Shown here in pieces: positions 46,201-56,082 of a stretch of 64,000 nt of DNA. The translations under genes and the position numbers were made by a program. The notes below the pieces were generated by a model. It did not search any database and was not told the DNA's origin. It saw only the letters and a list, made by a program, of their open reading frames with translations. The DNA is from Durusdinium trenchii (lineage: Eukaryota > Sar > Dinophyceae > Suessiales > Symbiodiniaceae). Each line of letters begins with the position of its first letter. Position 1 is the first letter of the stretch. The stretch covers positions 1,658,328 to 1,722,327 of the forward strand of contig CAXAMN010001225.1 in NCBI GenBank assembly GCA_963970005.1, written 5' to 3'.

Positions 46201-47856
46201 ATTGGATACATGAAGCTCTTCTTCTTCCGTGATGGTCACAGGGTCCACCTCGTTGTCACCGTGCTTTGGCATATCAGTGGTGACAGACACGAACTCCATG
46301 CCCGGAGTGCTCACGGGAGCCTGGTTGTTTGCATCTCGACCTTCCGTCCCCGGAGGCGAATCAGCGCTGGGCGCAAAGGTGTCGTCAATCTCAATGACTT
46401 CCGGCACACTTGCATCCGGCATTTTCTGATCAGCCGTCGACGGTTCAGCCGCGACTTGCACATCCTGACCCTCGTCATAGACATCCGGACCAACGGTTCC
46501 CCGTGGCATATTGTATAGTCGCTGATTGAATGGCAAGAGCTTGGCAGCTGCAATCTGCTCCTTAGTCGCATAGACGGGGTCCCCAAGATCATCCATGTGA
46601 GCGACCTCATCAGTCTCAGAGACCGTCAGGAGCCAGCCATTCTTTTGGTCAATGGCAGTTTGCCTTTTCTGTCCCGGGACAATTTCATAGTGCTCGTCAA
46701 AGTCACCCAAGAAAAGGTATCCGGAGTCAATGCGTCGCTTCCAGATGTGCTCAAGCATATACTGGCGGTTGGTTTTCTCCCCACGAGGTTTCGCGAAGAG
46801 GTTGGCATCTTTGCGCAACACATCAACGCCAGCGAGCACCCAATAGTGGTAGGCAAACAAAGCAACGTTTGCGTAGTACTTCACGAACATCGCCCGGTTC
46901 TCTTCGGTGTTGTGGCAGTGGAAGTTGTCATACCTCTGACACGATCGAACCAGGGTGGTGCCTGTCACATTCGTGACGCCAAGGCGAGTGAAGACATCCG
47001 CTGACTGGCACATTTGACGGGCGTATTCTTCCGGCAGTCCATAACTCTGCGAATCGCAGTAGCAGATGACGATCAGGGCTGCCACATCTTTCCTCTGCCT
47101 CAAGTCCGCCAGACGCCTCATCTGCTGGGCGTGTTTCTGTGCCAGCTCTGCCTGCCACTCATAGGCTGCTCTCTGCTTGGCAGGATTCCGGTGGAGCACG
47201 TTGGTGTCCACCCAAGGGTTGCCCACAAATCCGTGGTTGCCGTAGACATCATTGCCGGCGTATGATACCACGATGACGGCTGGGGCAGCACCTCCCGGTG
47301 TGCGACGCCTTCCGTTGTCAAGACAAGCCTCGATTCCGTCAATGATCGCTTCCAGGCCACGGCCCCAATGCAGGCTGTATTGGACGCTGCCTGCGCGATC
47401 CGTCAGGAGTGACGGTCCTGCCTCCTTCAGGTATTCGCCCACGTTGCGCTTGACGCGCGTGGTCTTGCCTTCAGAATCCACAGTTTCATCCACAAGTGCC
47501 ATTGACGAGTCGCCGGCAAAAATGAAGTCGACCACGGGTCCCCCCGGGCAAGGTAGCTGCGTCATCAAACGAGCCGGATTGCATTCCAAGAACTCGCGAT
47601 GCGCTTTGTCGATGCGGCCAAGTGACTTGGCACAGGCGTCAAAAGGATCAGCCCCGTAGGTAGCATCCAAGTGAGCGCGTCCATCATGCATCGACTCGAC
47701 AAGGTGGGCGAGAACGGCCGTGCGCTTCAACAAATCTTTCCAGTTCCCGTCATTTCCTGCCTCAGTGGGCTGCGAAGATGGAGCCACGTACATCCCAGGA
47801 TGATTGAGGAAGAAGTCCACGGCATCCGTCTCACATCCAAAGAAAGGCATAGTCAT
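43297..47856 (-). CDS. Copia ORF3: SGNH-hydrolase-like, Tpt1-like, zinc ribbon, W/R/G-rich tail
   Basis: About 1519 residues from the ATG at 47856 (numbering below is from the upstream open frame at 47883). The N-terminal domain has SGNH-hydrolase signatures: GDS at 124-126, Asn211 in YAGND, and Asp319-x-x-His322 in DNFH. A long acidic, Lys/Pro/Ala-rich linker follows. Residues about 790-1025 resemble the RNA 2'-phosphotransferase Tpt1/KptA: an SRRVSGLLRG helix, LTNDELLTVITSNHRFMLEV, IKAIQNH, then HYTHRAALVEIINMGLIPGG and LIETTAGTILCPDWL. Near 1196-1213 two CxxC pairs form a zinc ribbon. The C-terminus is Ser/Trp/Arg/Gly-rich and may bind RNA. The first Tpt1 helix has Arg-Gly where Arg-His is usual. 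Seven or more in-frame GG-containing peptides are encoded by the mini-hairpins. Role in the element is unknown. Confidence 0.75.
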   Translation of the reverse strand: MTMPFFGCETDAVDFFLNHPGMYVAPSSQPTEAGNDGNWKDLLKRTAVLAHLVESMHDGRAHLDATYGADPFDACAKSLGRIDKAHREFLECNPARLMTQLPCPGGPVVDFIFAGDSSMALVDETVDSEGKTTRVKRNVGEYLKEAGPSLLTDRAGSVQYSLHWGRGLEAIIDGIEACLDNGRRRTPGGAAPAVIVVSYAGNDVYGNHGFVGNPWVDTNVLHRNPAKQRAAYEWQAELAQKHAQQMRRLADLRQRKDVAALIVICYCDSQSYGLPEEYARQMCQSADVFTRLGVTNVTGTTLVRSCQRYDNFHCHNTEENRAMFVKYYANVALFAYHYWVLAGVDVLRKDANLFAKPRGEKTNRQYMLEHIWKRRIDSGYLFLGDFDEHYEIVPGQKRQTAIDQKNGWLLTVSETDEVAHMDDLGDPVYATKEQIAAAKLLPFNQRLYNMPRGTVGPDVYDEGQDVQVAAEPSTADQKMPDASVPEVIEIDDTFAPSADSPPGTEGRDANNQAPVSTPGMEFVSVTTDMPKHGDNEVDPVTITEEEELHVSNEPIADENYVNELLKDHLDSAIKQGFENKDQPDDDSDEEIVFKEPILTSMHADSCQVAGVTYQLRKKEDESDVIRIYMAEEDIPQLTGEALRKFREVTTLGNEPDLANKAPQPRIPKAKASGEPRAPKVPSEAAKSKTKPASPKAKARPAGAEADVEMKPTEETQPKVPKRPAGAVASDSTPTAKPAVKAKAMPRAPPVPPVSSPLGENEVVALQSRSVPGAANLANLNSKQVWISRRVSGLLRGWEHSKQSWHKVQPPSFDAGLWMDFGKVYSFIKRKYDVNLTNDELLTVITSNHRFMLEVRIAPKGTLVGGKYQYTPLRIKAIQNHNEWSSNNVQDALPEHERFVTLDEEYTSVEYLAGKFPRVPRGALGKVKEVAPTILYHYTHRAALVEIINMGLIPGGNRTGARFTFLTKEDPWTISGTDYAAMAATRPICVALDLQMMMLNGHRLIETTAGTILCPDWLANRNVIYVYDMESRCYAFANHVYAHYRGIITGETKAFNSARTGGPVADDDEMVKSPLEKYTYQVLGDYERWCGKVDTFSPFVYGELFERPGVKDQMISGKHNPDLETYEVTYVVRRPNFNAYRNQVSPKEMLPNYNRPRFDWRKIHPETEGYGNTRWMVVEGIQMPENQCPTCTNTYTHGMMSCITCGTFLNNASDLCKAAQLIRIEEIAADLGIEVTMDMVPEDRLQGTGVRRTPAGTPGHEVQRASRSGINILKANAKSHVQKADKMSMTVSQRQLADAFYAFNCAAQDLSPICIQFLERLSDAIIPDPPRTREMIARGVGHRYAGKVIFMNEPAKGNDADLSEDFFIYWKNRLHRPETFAADYCQGAKRPAILGFGGEWRSEKTDPDDVLDELLEFVMGDAQFVPGLDINLVKETRALVIPKAKAAPGPGESLARATRTQAETSEQRWRGAAESDQYHDWQQSSSSSSWWSSSNRNWWQDDRGRGSDWRGHDWWSQRRW

Positions 47857-47920
47857 GATGCGAATCAGGAAAGGAAGGCACAATCGAAGTAGGCAGACCG
47901 TCCCCGGGCACGAGCTTGAG

Positions 47921-49371
47921 TTAATTGGTCACGGCAACGCCAAAGGCTCGGTGAATCATGTCCGTCATCTGGAAAGTGTAAGTTTCCGTGCGTTTCAATG
48001 ACTCACCACGACCCTCAGCGTGCTCATGATCTTCACTGCATTGCTTGCTTTCAAACGATTTGAGAATAGGCTCTAAATTGGTACATATTTTCCAAGGCTT
48101 CCTTATTGGGACACCGTGTACATCAACAACACCAATCATGCATCCGTCAAACGTGACCTGACTCATCGAATGACGCTGACAGAACGACAGAACGTATTCG
48201 AGTTTCCAGTACACGCAATTCTTAGGCCATTCAATGGCGATAAACGGATCAGCTGCACGAAGCGAATTGACAAGGTCAATTAATGCGTTCCATAGTTTCC
48301 TAAACTCGCGTTGATGCTCATCGACCTTGATCGCTGCTGATGGTATTGTTTTGTTCACGTGAATCCATGGAGTACCACCTGTGCAAGGCAAACTTGCCCA
48401 CACTAGTAAGCGTCGTCCTTTAGGAAGCTCACGGATACTGGACAAAACTTGTCTGACGATACGTTTTCGCGTTTGTGGGTCAAGGACATCATCATCTTTG
48501 ATGACACGAATCACCATGCAGCCTGACGTGGACTTGCGAGATACATCACCAAGTTTAGATTCAGGACTGCAACACACTTCAAGCAGTACTCGATTGTGAG
48601 GTCCAGGCGTTGCAGCGGCCACGGGTCCCCCCGGGTGAGGTGCATCGGTCTTGGGCGCACCTGCCGGTATGGGCGAAGCGGCATGCAATCCCAGCAACTT
48701 AAGTAATTGATTCCACTTCTCGGTACTGGTGAATGGCTTGGTGAAAATGTCCGCTGCTTGAAGAAGTGATGGAACATAAACAAGCGTGAAATGTTTCCGT
48801 TGGAACTGTTCAGCTAACCATGCAAGGTTCAGTCGTTGTGTCTTGTCTGCGTGCCGGAAGGCGGGTGACCTGCCTGATTCAAGGATCCTAATGGTCGCCT
48901 GATTGTCTTCCAGAAACACGATTTCGAAAGCTCCTTTACCTATGAGGTAAATGTCCATGGAACCTTCCCGACCTTGACCAACGTAACATGAGTCAGTGAG
49001 TGCGTTCCTAATTTCTCGTGATTCAACACCGTAATCGATTTCATTCGGTCCAGGCACTCGGAAAATAGTCATACCCGTCCATTCCCCTTTCATGACTCTC
49101 TGTCCTTCCCTGCTGGACCAATCCCAGCTCACGTCTGCATCAAAGGTGCCATCCTTGAATTGTGCAATCGTGATCCTTTGGGCTGACAGGAACTTATGAT
49201 CGACTGGGCAGTCGTCACAGTCTCTTGGGTCAAATAGGGTGTGTCTGGGTTCAACATGTCTCCTAATCACCTGATCTTTCAATGGATCAAACTCCCAAAC
49301 ATCGACTTTCACGTTCCGGGCACGTGTCCCCACGGCCGAGCTTTGCACATTGGCGTTTTTGACTCCCCCCC
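47921..49371 (-). CDS. Pol C-terminal part: end of RNase H and methyltransferase-like domain
   Basis: Continues the polyprotein in the original Gag-Pol frame after the C7 run at 49365-49371. First comes the end of RNase H: LEDNQATIRILESGRSPAFR, then LVYVPSLLQAADIFTKPF, as in copia elements. After a linker with a hairpin-encoded HPGGPV, the last ~200 residues contain VLLEVCCSPESKLGDVSRKS (glycine-poor SAM-site-like strand), WASLPCTGGTPWIHVN (a Pro-Cys motif) and AIEWPKNCVYW. The order of a Pro-Cys loop followed by an acidic-Trp-Pro motif recalls cytosine methyltransferase motifs IV and VI, though neither is canonical. Stop at 47921; ORF3 starts 65 bp downstream in another frame. Confidence 0.65.
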
Positions 49372-50563
49372 GCCTGCCGTATGACTTGCCAAAGACAGGA
49401 GGAAGGTAAACCAACTGTGCGAATCGACAGGTTAGCGGCGATTACTTCCGCTTCCGTCGAACTCATGGCGGTGGCCGTTTGCTTTTTCGAAAATGCAGTA
49501 AGGGGAAAGTAGGTGTTTGGACCTACCATGGCCAGAATGCAACCTGAAGTTGAACGACTATCATGCTCTCCGGCATGGTCACTGTCGGCAAATAACCACA
49601 GTTTGCAATGTTGGGGATCATCTCCGATGAAACCTGATTGCACGACGTCGATTGTGGAGTAGATATAGCACATTAGCCTATGCAGTGCAACATCACACTC
49701 TTTTGACCACTTGGTGACACGGCTGGCAAGACCTTGAGTCGCTCTGAGCAAATCGAAGCGTGCCATGCGTGCTGCAAACAACACTTTCATGAGGACTCTA
49801 CTCGCAATGGCCTGGAGTTCCCCCCGGCGTTCTGCCTCATCACCTATGGGTCGTGCAATCTTATCGTCGTGAAACGGAGTGTTGACTGTCTTGAACTTCA
49901 CGGGCTGATCGACGAGACTCTCATACTTCTCGAGGCATTGCCTTAGAAAGCCACGCATGTCGTATTCGACCCGTGTCACAGGCTTGTTCATGCAACTCTG
50001 ATCTTCCTCAAGTTGATCCAAAAATGTGAATCCTTGGGCACGTGCGGCCTTTTTGGCCTGACTCTTGTCCCTCATCTTTTTGACGGCTGCAACAGCCATC
50101 TTGGGATCGGAAATGCACTTGTCGATGAAGAAGGTCTCCCCTGTCCACCAAAAAGGCAATCCCTGTTGCCGGTCAACCTTGATTTCGTGCCAAACACACG
50201 CGGTGCCCCCCGTGTCCTTGGCAGCGGATCCCTCCGTGCATGGGACATATTCCGTGTACCTCAGATCTCCAGGATCGAACAACCCTTCAACGCCAGCAGG
50301 CCTGATTTCAAAGCGTCTTCGGGGCTGAACGTGGTGATGCACAAAGGTACCATGCTCAGGGAAATGAGTCCAATAATCCTGTGTTCGGCGTGCGGGAGCC
50401 GCTGGCTTACTAGCAGGATCTTCGAGCTTGTGGTCGAGAACATGCGCGAATGGGTGATGGTCAGTGGACATCTTGACGCCATGTGTGACAACATGATCAC
50501 AGCCCAAGTATCTCCCCACATCTTCTGGGGTATCCATGTCGATGTGGGTGCCAATGAGCTTCC
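49365..50563 (-). pseudogene. RT C-terminal and RNase H N-terminal part, out of frame by one base
   Basis: This segment carries KLIGTHIDMDTPEDVGRYLG (RT connection) through LWLFADSDHAGEHDSRSTSG and TATAMSSTEAEVIAANLSIR (RNase H catalytic Asp and Glu). It lies in a different frame from the Gag-Pol ORF before it and the RNase H/methyltransferase ORF after it, while those two share one frame. Two one-base indels, at 50561-50566 and at the C7 run 49365-49371, explain this. They would be disabling unless they are assembly errors or programmed shifts. Confidence 0.7.
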
Positions 50564-53500
50564 ACCTTCTGCATGGTTGGACGCAGGTCCGGCCATTTTG
50601 AAGTCATCTACGTAGACCGCTAACAAGAGGAACAATTTGTCATGCCAAAAGATCGATGGCCAGCACTCAGGGTGCACGGCCTTGAAGCCGACCTTTGCGA
50701 GACAATCCTCGCAGTGCCTCTCCCAGAACCCGCCTGAGTCTGGGTGACCATAGAGAGCAAGTACGAGCGGGATGACAGGATCTTTATACTTACCGTGCCA
50801 TGCTTTCGGCCACCGGTATTTCGGGATCCTGATCCAGGTGGGTTTCCCCTTCAAAGTGGTTTGGGTGTAGGCTTGTTTGCCGTCGCCCTGGGTGATTTTG
50901 TTCCCGGGCGCGCTGCCGTAGCAGTCAAGGGCTTTGCCCGCCTCCATGTTCGCAGGTGCAGATCCTAGCTCTGAAAAGAGGGCAACCATGTCGGACTCGT
51001 CTTTGACCTTGTTCCCCTGGAACACTGTCCGACCTTTGTACTTCCTAAGGGGGTTTCCTTTCGGAAGCTCACTGCCTTTCTCAACACAGAGTTCGAAAAC
51101 ATTACCTACATGGACCTTGGCTTTTGAACGGACTGCTTCATTTGAGACTTCGTCCCATTCACGGACCTTATCATAAAGCCAAGCGGGCTTGGACTCCAGC
51201 TTCACCCACTCAACGTCGAGGGAGCGTTGAGCATCTGGGGTGTTGCGGATTTCCTTTTGGCCTACAGGCCTCGCCACTAGTGCGTTTAGCCATGGCTCAT
51301 ACAAAACTCCTTTTTCTCTATGTGAATGCTGTTTCTCCTCATGTTCAACCGGCATCAAAGGCACACCTTCCCAGGTGGCGTCCATTTTCGCTTCAGAGGG
51401 GATGTCTCCGCTCTTGAAATTTCGCAGTTTTCCGTCAATCTCTGCCACGGCTGCTTTATGCTTGCTCTTCTCAGCAAGAAGGCGCTTCCGAGCCTCTTCA
51501 AGCTCGTACTCTGCAATCGCCTTCTTCCTTTCTGCTTTGGAAGCGGCCTTCCAAAGGAATGGAGGAATGCTGGGTGGTTTTGACGAACCCTTGTACTTTC
51601 TTGCCTTATAACCTCCGGCATCATAGTAAGATGAATCGGCTTTGGGGATCAAAGTTGTTTCACCCGTAACAGGATCAAGAACCTCAATCATCTCAACCTC
51701 TTCACCCCCCGGATCGTCGGCAAGGTCTCCCGACCCGCGAGCGGCGATGGGTGCATCGTCAATTAGCACGTCAGGAAGTTCTGGTGGTTCATCAGGTTCA
51801 TACTCTTGGTCAACAGCATGTTTCAAAACCTCCTGATCAACAAGCTCTTCAATGTTTGCAGCCTTGACATCATCAATTGATGGCGGATTGCTCGAAATGG
51901 AAATGCCTGGGTACAAGCCTTCTCTTATCATGTTGTACCTGCCTTTGCATGGGAAGTGTAATCCGATGTCGGGAACGGCAATCTGATGGACTCTTAATGG
52001 TTGAATCTCCGCACTGAAGTCTGATTCCATAACATCCTTCAATGGTAGAACCATGAACTCCTTTCTCCACACAAAATTGGACTGAACGGCATATCCCAAG
52101 AATATTCCTGGGTTTGACGTTGGCTCGAACCTGAGAGAGGACTTGGCTTTGTTCTTGGGGCCGATCCAGTAATCAATCCTCAACCCAAAGGGAACCAAAG
52201 GGCCTGTGAACTTCTCACCGAACCGAAGCGACCAAGGCGAACTACCCTCCCGGGTGTCGACGATATTGTTTGCCATGCATGCATGCCTGGCAGCGTGAGC
52301 CCAATATTGGTGGTGTAGGCCAGCTTGCTCTAGGTTTACCCTTGTTCCATCGATGACAGACCGAATCGATCTCTCAGCCATAGCATTGGTCTTAGAGACG
52401 TATGCAAAGCTGGTTTGATGCCTCCATCCTAGCCTTTCGGCAGTCGCGATGAGTTCCGGTGAATTGTCGGAATAAAATACTCCTACATCATCAGTCGAAC
52501 GGACAAAATGCTTGAAGGTTGCTATGCATTCACGTGTTGATCGACGTGCGGCCGGATAGACATATCTGAAATCCGTTGCCACATCTTTCACAACCAATGC
52601 GACGCGAGCCCCATCGATGTCCATTTCCTCATCGTCACGAATAACAAGATGGTCAGCAGTCAAATGTTGTCCGAAATGATCCGCCTCTACCTGGGTTGAA
52701 CCACCCTTGCTATACGATGGACGTTTGGTCATCTTTGCTCTCAAGCAGGCCTGACAAAAGGGGTTCTTCGGGGTATGAGTCAACAGATGTTGAATGGATT
52801 GCGCTTCTTCCTTGAGAGCTTTCTCTCCCCTATCCCTCTTCGGGTCCAACGGCTTCTCCACCAACCTTTCATCCACCGGCTCGGGATCATCTTCAACAGG
52901 ATCCTCGCCGATGGGGTTGTCCTCATCATCCTGGACTTCAATTGCCTCTTCAGCCGGTGACGCGGGCAGAGGGATCATTGGTCGCAGCCCCTTTGACCGA
53001 TCGTTCGTACCGTAAGGTTGACCTATGGCGGACATTGCAACACCGGTGGTTGATGGCAAGTATGGAACATAATCCTCTACTTCAAGCTTGACTTTGGTTC
53101 CGTCTGGTTTCTTGAAGTACGGCCTACTGTAAGCGGGCCAATGGAAGCTCCATCCTGCGTCGATGCAGCGTTGTCCTACCGATACGACGGCCGGGCTATC
53201 TTCCAAGACATAAGGATCGATATCAGTTCCCAACACGGGGACATTGACTCTGGCTTGGTCAGTGGCTTGAAAGACTCCGTTGGCAGTAAGAAGACTGACC
53301 GGTTTGGACGATTGTGACACTTCATCCGAATGTAGCATGTGTCTAGATACAAGATCGTGTGCGCTGCCAGTATCTGCAATCCATGCAATCTCAGTGGCGG
53401 GCACTGTTGGACATGACCTCCTCTCAAAACACTTGATGCAACCTATATCAGAGTTGCACAGGTACGAACATTCTGCCGGCAAGGACAAAAGCTCGTTCCT

Positions 53501-55993
53501 GACAGCATTCTGAAGGTGTGATGCTGCAATGGATGCGTCCTCAGTGGCAACACGAACTGCCTCAGCATGCTCCGGTCGACCTGGTGTATAGGGTCTTCGT
53601 TTCTTCTTACTCCGGGGTTGAACGGATCTCCAACTGGAAGAAGACTCAACAGCATGATTGAAAACGTTTGGTTGGTCGTCAAAACGAACTCTTTGCGTAA
53701 CAAAACTGTCAATGTTTTCTGTGTTGTCAAAATCGGTGCACATAGTGTTTGATGCGGAAAGGACTGGCATGGCCACGCTTCCCAGCGGGCGAGTGATGAG
53801 GACGGAGGATCCCTGAGAGACCACTGCGGCCATGACCACTGCTCGAAGGAGGCATACCGCTGCCGGTGCATTGGAAGAAGAAGACTTCCCACCTTTTCTC
53901 CTCTGACTCTCAGAGCCAGTTGAGTTTTCGGAGCCTGATGATCCTCGTGAGCTGCTTCGCTTGCGAGGTTTCTTGTCTTTCTTCTTCTTCTTTTTGTCCT
54001 CTTTCTTCGCAGGGACAGTCTTTTCAGGGTGTTGGAATGCGCAGTCTTTTCCTCGGTGGCAATGTCCTGCCTTCCAAAACTTGCAAGTCTCCTTGCGAGA
54101 TCCTGGTGTCAGCGATCTTGACCGAGATTGGCTGCGATCCTTGCCCTTTCCCTTTCCTTTGCTTTTCTCGCGGCCTTTTTCGTGCTTGTAAGGACATGAT
54201 GATCCGCGCTTGCATTTTCCGGTCTTTTGGAACTCGTAGCAGATGCCTTTCTTCTCCTCCGGAGCTGGCATGGTTGTGTCTTTGGGCCCGAGCGAACGCT
54301 TCGTGGCGTCGCGCATCTTTTCCAACCTCTTCCGTTCGAGGTAGGCCCGGGCAGCAGTAATCAGGAAGTCGTATGTTCTTTCTTTGCTTCCATCGGCTGC
54401 ACGGTCGTACAAGGCCAAATCATGCTCAAGCGGCTTGAAACGCTTCACTGCCAGGTGGAAATAGGCTTCCAGAACACTGTTTTCTGGTTCCTTTTTCATT
54501 CCGGCAAGAACGCTATCCCATTTATTTATAAAGCCCTTGAGGTCATCGTTGACCATTTTGACGGACATGAGGTCTTCGAGTCCGTAGATTGCTCCATGCT
54601 TGATGCTTGTGGCAAAATACTCGTGGAACCGAAGGAGCAAGTGTCTACCCTTCACGTTCTTGTCTTCACGAGCACGCAACTCCTTGAATGTAGCAATCTG
54701 CCGACCGAGGTCCCCCTCAGCGCAATTGGTTAAGCTTGCAAGAAGCTTTGCGTCGAGGGTTGCGAATCCCTCTGAATCATCCAAGGCATCAATGGTTTGG
54801 GAATCTTTGTATACTTTCCCGACCCAAGATCTTGCTTCATCCGGCTTCGCTGAAGCTGCAGCAATATTGTCCCTCACCTTGATCTTCCAGTCTCTGTACT
54901 TCTCAGGCGTGGGGAACTTGGGAATGAGAATTTTGTCAGCTTCTTTGGCTTTACTCTCATGATCCTTGTCTTTCGACTTCCTTTGCTGCTTCTTCAGCTC
55001 TTTGCGAATGATGCGTGCAAGACGCGATGATTCAGAGCTTGAGTCATTTGAGTCATCACTCCCTCCTGATGAACTGGGTGACGATGGTGATGGGGAAGGA
55101 GAGCGTTTCTTTCTGCGCTCCCTCGAGCGGCCCCTCTTAGGGCTCTTCTCTTTCTTCTTATCCTTACCTTTCTTCTTCTTGTCTTTCTTTGATTTGTCAC
55201 CACCCTCTTCATCAGCATCGGATGGATGAGGCTCATCACCGCCTTCGATCCCGGGCTTCTCCAACTGAGTGCGAAGGCTCGCTGGAGGCAAAGCTGGGGA
55301 CACCTGAGACCCAGGTGGCTGCACTGATGGTGCAGGCACTCGGTTCCCCGAGGCGTTGTCAAACCTCTCTCTCAACTCCTTGATGATTCGACTCTGTTCT
55401 GCTAACTCTGACCGAAGTGCATCCTCTCTTTGCTTGGCAGAGGCGCGTTCGTTCTCAACGACGGTGTGTCGTTCGAGCGAAAGGCGATCTAGGTAAGCCC
55501 GTTGTTCTTGAAGATGTTGATTTTGATGGGCTTGGTTCATGTCACTCAATCGTTGATTGGCTAAAGCCTCAATCTGTTCCCTAGACTCCAGGACAGCCAC
55601 TTTAGCTTGGTTCTCCACTACGTCTCTAAAATGCCTAGCCTCCTCAGCTACTTGTTGCCCGTGCTCGGCCAAAATGGCCTGATGCCGCAACTCTGCGATC
55701 TGAGCTACCTGTGCTGACCTGTCCTCATTGACGAAGACTGCTTGTTGATGGATCTGCCTTGCATCAACGTTCTGGACATTCATCACAGGAGAAAACTCAG
55801 GTTGAAACGGCGACGGTACTTGACCACTAGGCAACAGGTCCCCCTGTGCACTGAACGTCGGTGGCGCAATTGGCACACGCAACTCCAGCGGAACAACAGG
55901 GAGATCAGCAGCAGGTGAACTGGACATCGCAGGCGAAGTAGGAACGTAGCCTGATCGTGAGCGGTCACCACGGGAACCATCATCATCAGCCAT
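50561..55993 (-). CDS. Copia Gag-protease-integrase-RT polyprotein (N-terminal 1.8 kresidues)
   Basis: Start chosen at the ATG at 55993 (GGCCATGGCTGATG); an upstream GTG is less likely. Numbering is from 56011. Gag has a coiled-coil region (about 80-230), an Asp/Glu/Lys/Ser-rich region, and two CCCH zinc fingers near 590 (CYEFQKTGKCKRGSSCPYKH) and 640 (CKFWKAGHCHRGKDCAFQH). Protease: IADTGSAHDLVS near 878. Integrase: His-x3-His ... CQACL near 1075-1093, catalytic ADHFGQ (1107), YSDNSPELI (1177), NAMAERS (1210). Reverse transcriptase from about 1610, with the active site YVDD at 50603-50614. The reading frame leaves the RT sequence at about 50563. CCCH rather than CCHC knuckles in Gag are unusual outside dinoflagellates. 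Confidence 0.9.
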
Positions 55994-56063
55994 GGCCTCT
56001 AGATAGTGCACTACCTAGGGTGGGGTGAGACCACAGCTAGTAGAAAGCACGTACCGCACTTAT

Positions 56064-56082
56064 GGCGATACGGCTGATAACC
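56064..56082 (-). other. Candidate primer binding site
   Basis: Immediately inside the 5' LTR the sense strand reads GGTTATCAGCCGTATCGCC. It does not match the usual 3' end of initiator tRNA well. Its complement resembles an anticodon stem-loop (GGCTGATAACC), which would fit priming by an internally cut half-tRNA, as is known for Drosophila copia. The tRNA cannot be named. Confidence 0.45.

Larger units (their letters stand above)
42792..55849 (-). repeat. Family of 19-nt GNRA mini-hairpins dispersed through the copia element
   Basis: Plus-strand form: 3 nt, one unpaired base, 4 nt, TCCC (or TTCC), 4 nt, 3 nt, with the arms complementary. The RNA reads as a 7-bp stem with one bulge and a GGGA or GGAA loop. 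Spans start at 42792, 43032, 43145, 43185, 43271, 44083, 44666, 45674, 45743, 46339, 46489, 47285, 47531, 48618, 49319, 49810, 50221, 51720, 52240, 53772, 55336 and 55831, each 19 nt. Examples: GCA-A-CTGG-TCCC-CCAG-TGC (44666), GCA-G-CACC-TCCC-GGTG-TGC (47285), GGC-A-CGTG-TCCC-CACG-GCC (49319). Two (43032, 55336) split as 2+1+5 bp. Degenerate copies lie at 44124 (loop TCCT) and 54704 (no bulge). Confidence 0.85.

Noticed and set aside
48040..48600. Calling the Pol C-terminal domain a definite cytosine-C5 methyltransferase
   Set aside because: Neither the GPPCQ nor the ENV motif is canonical; only the order of motifs is suggestive.
50196..50216. Possible extra mini-hairpin (ACACGCGGTGCCCCCCGTGT)
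   Set aside because: The outer arms pair but the inner stem and loop do not fit the 3-1-4-4 layout; at best a decayed copy.
51010..51030. TGTTCC-CCT-GGAACA stem in Pol
   Set aside because: Good pairing but a 3-nt loop and no bulge; treated as coincidence.
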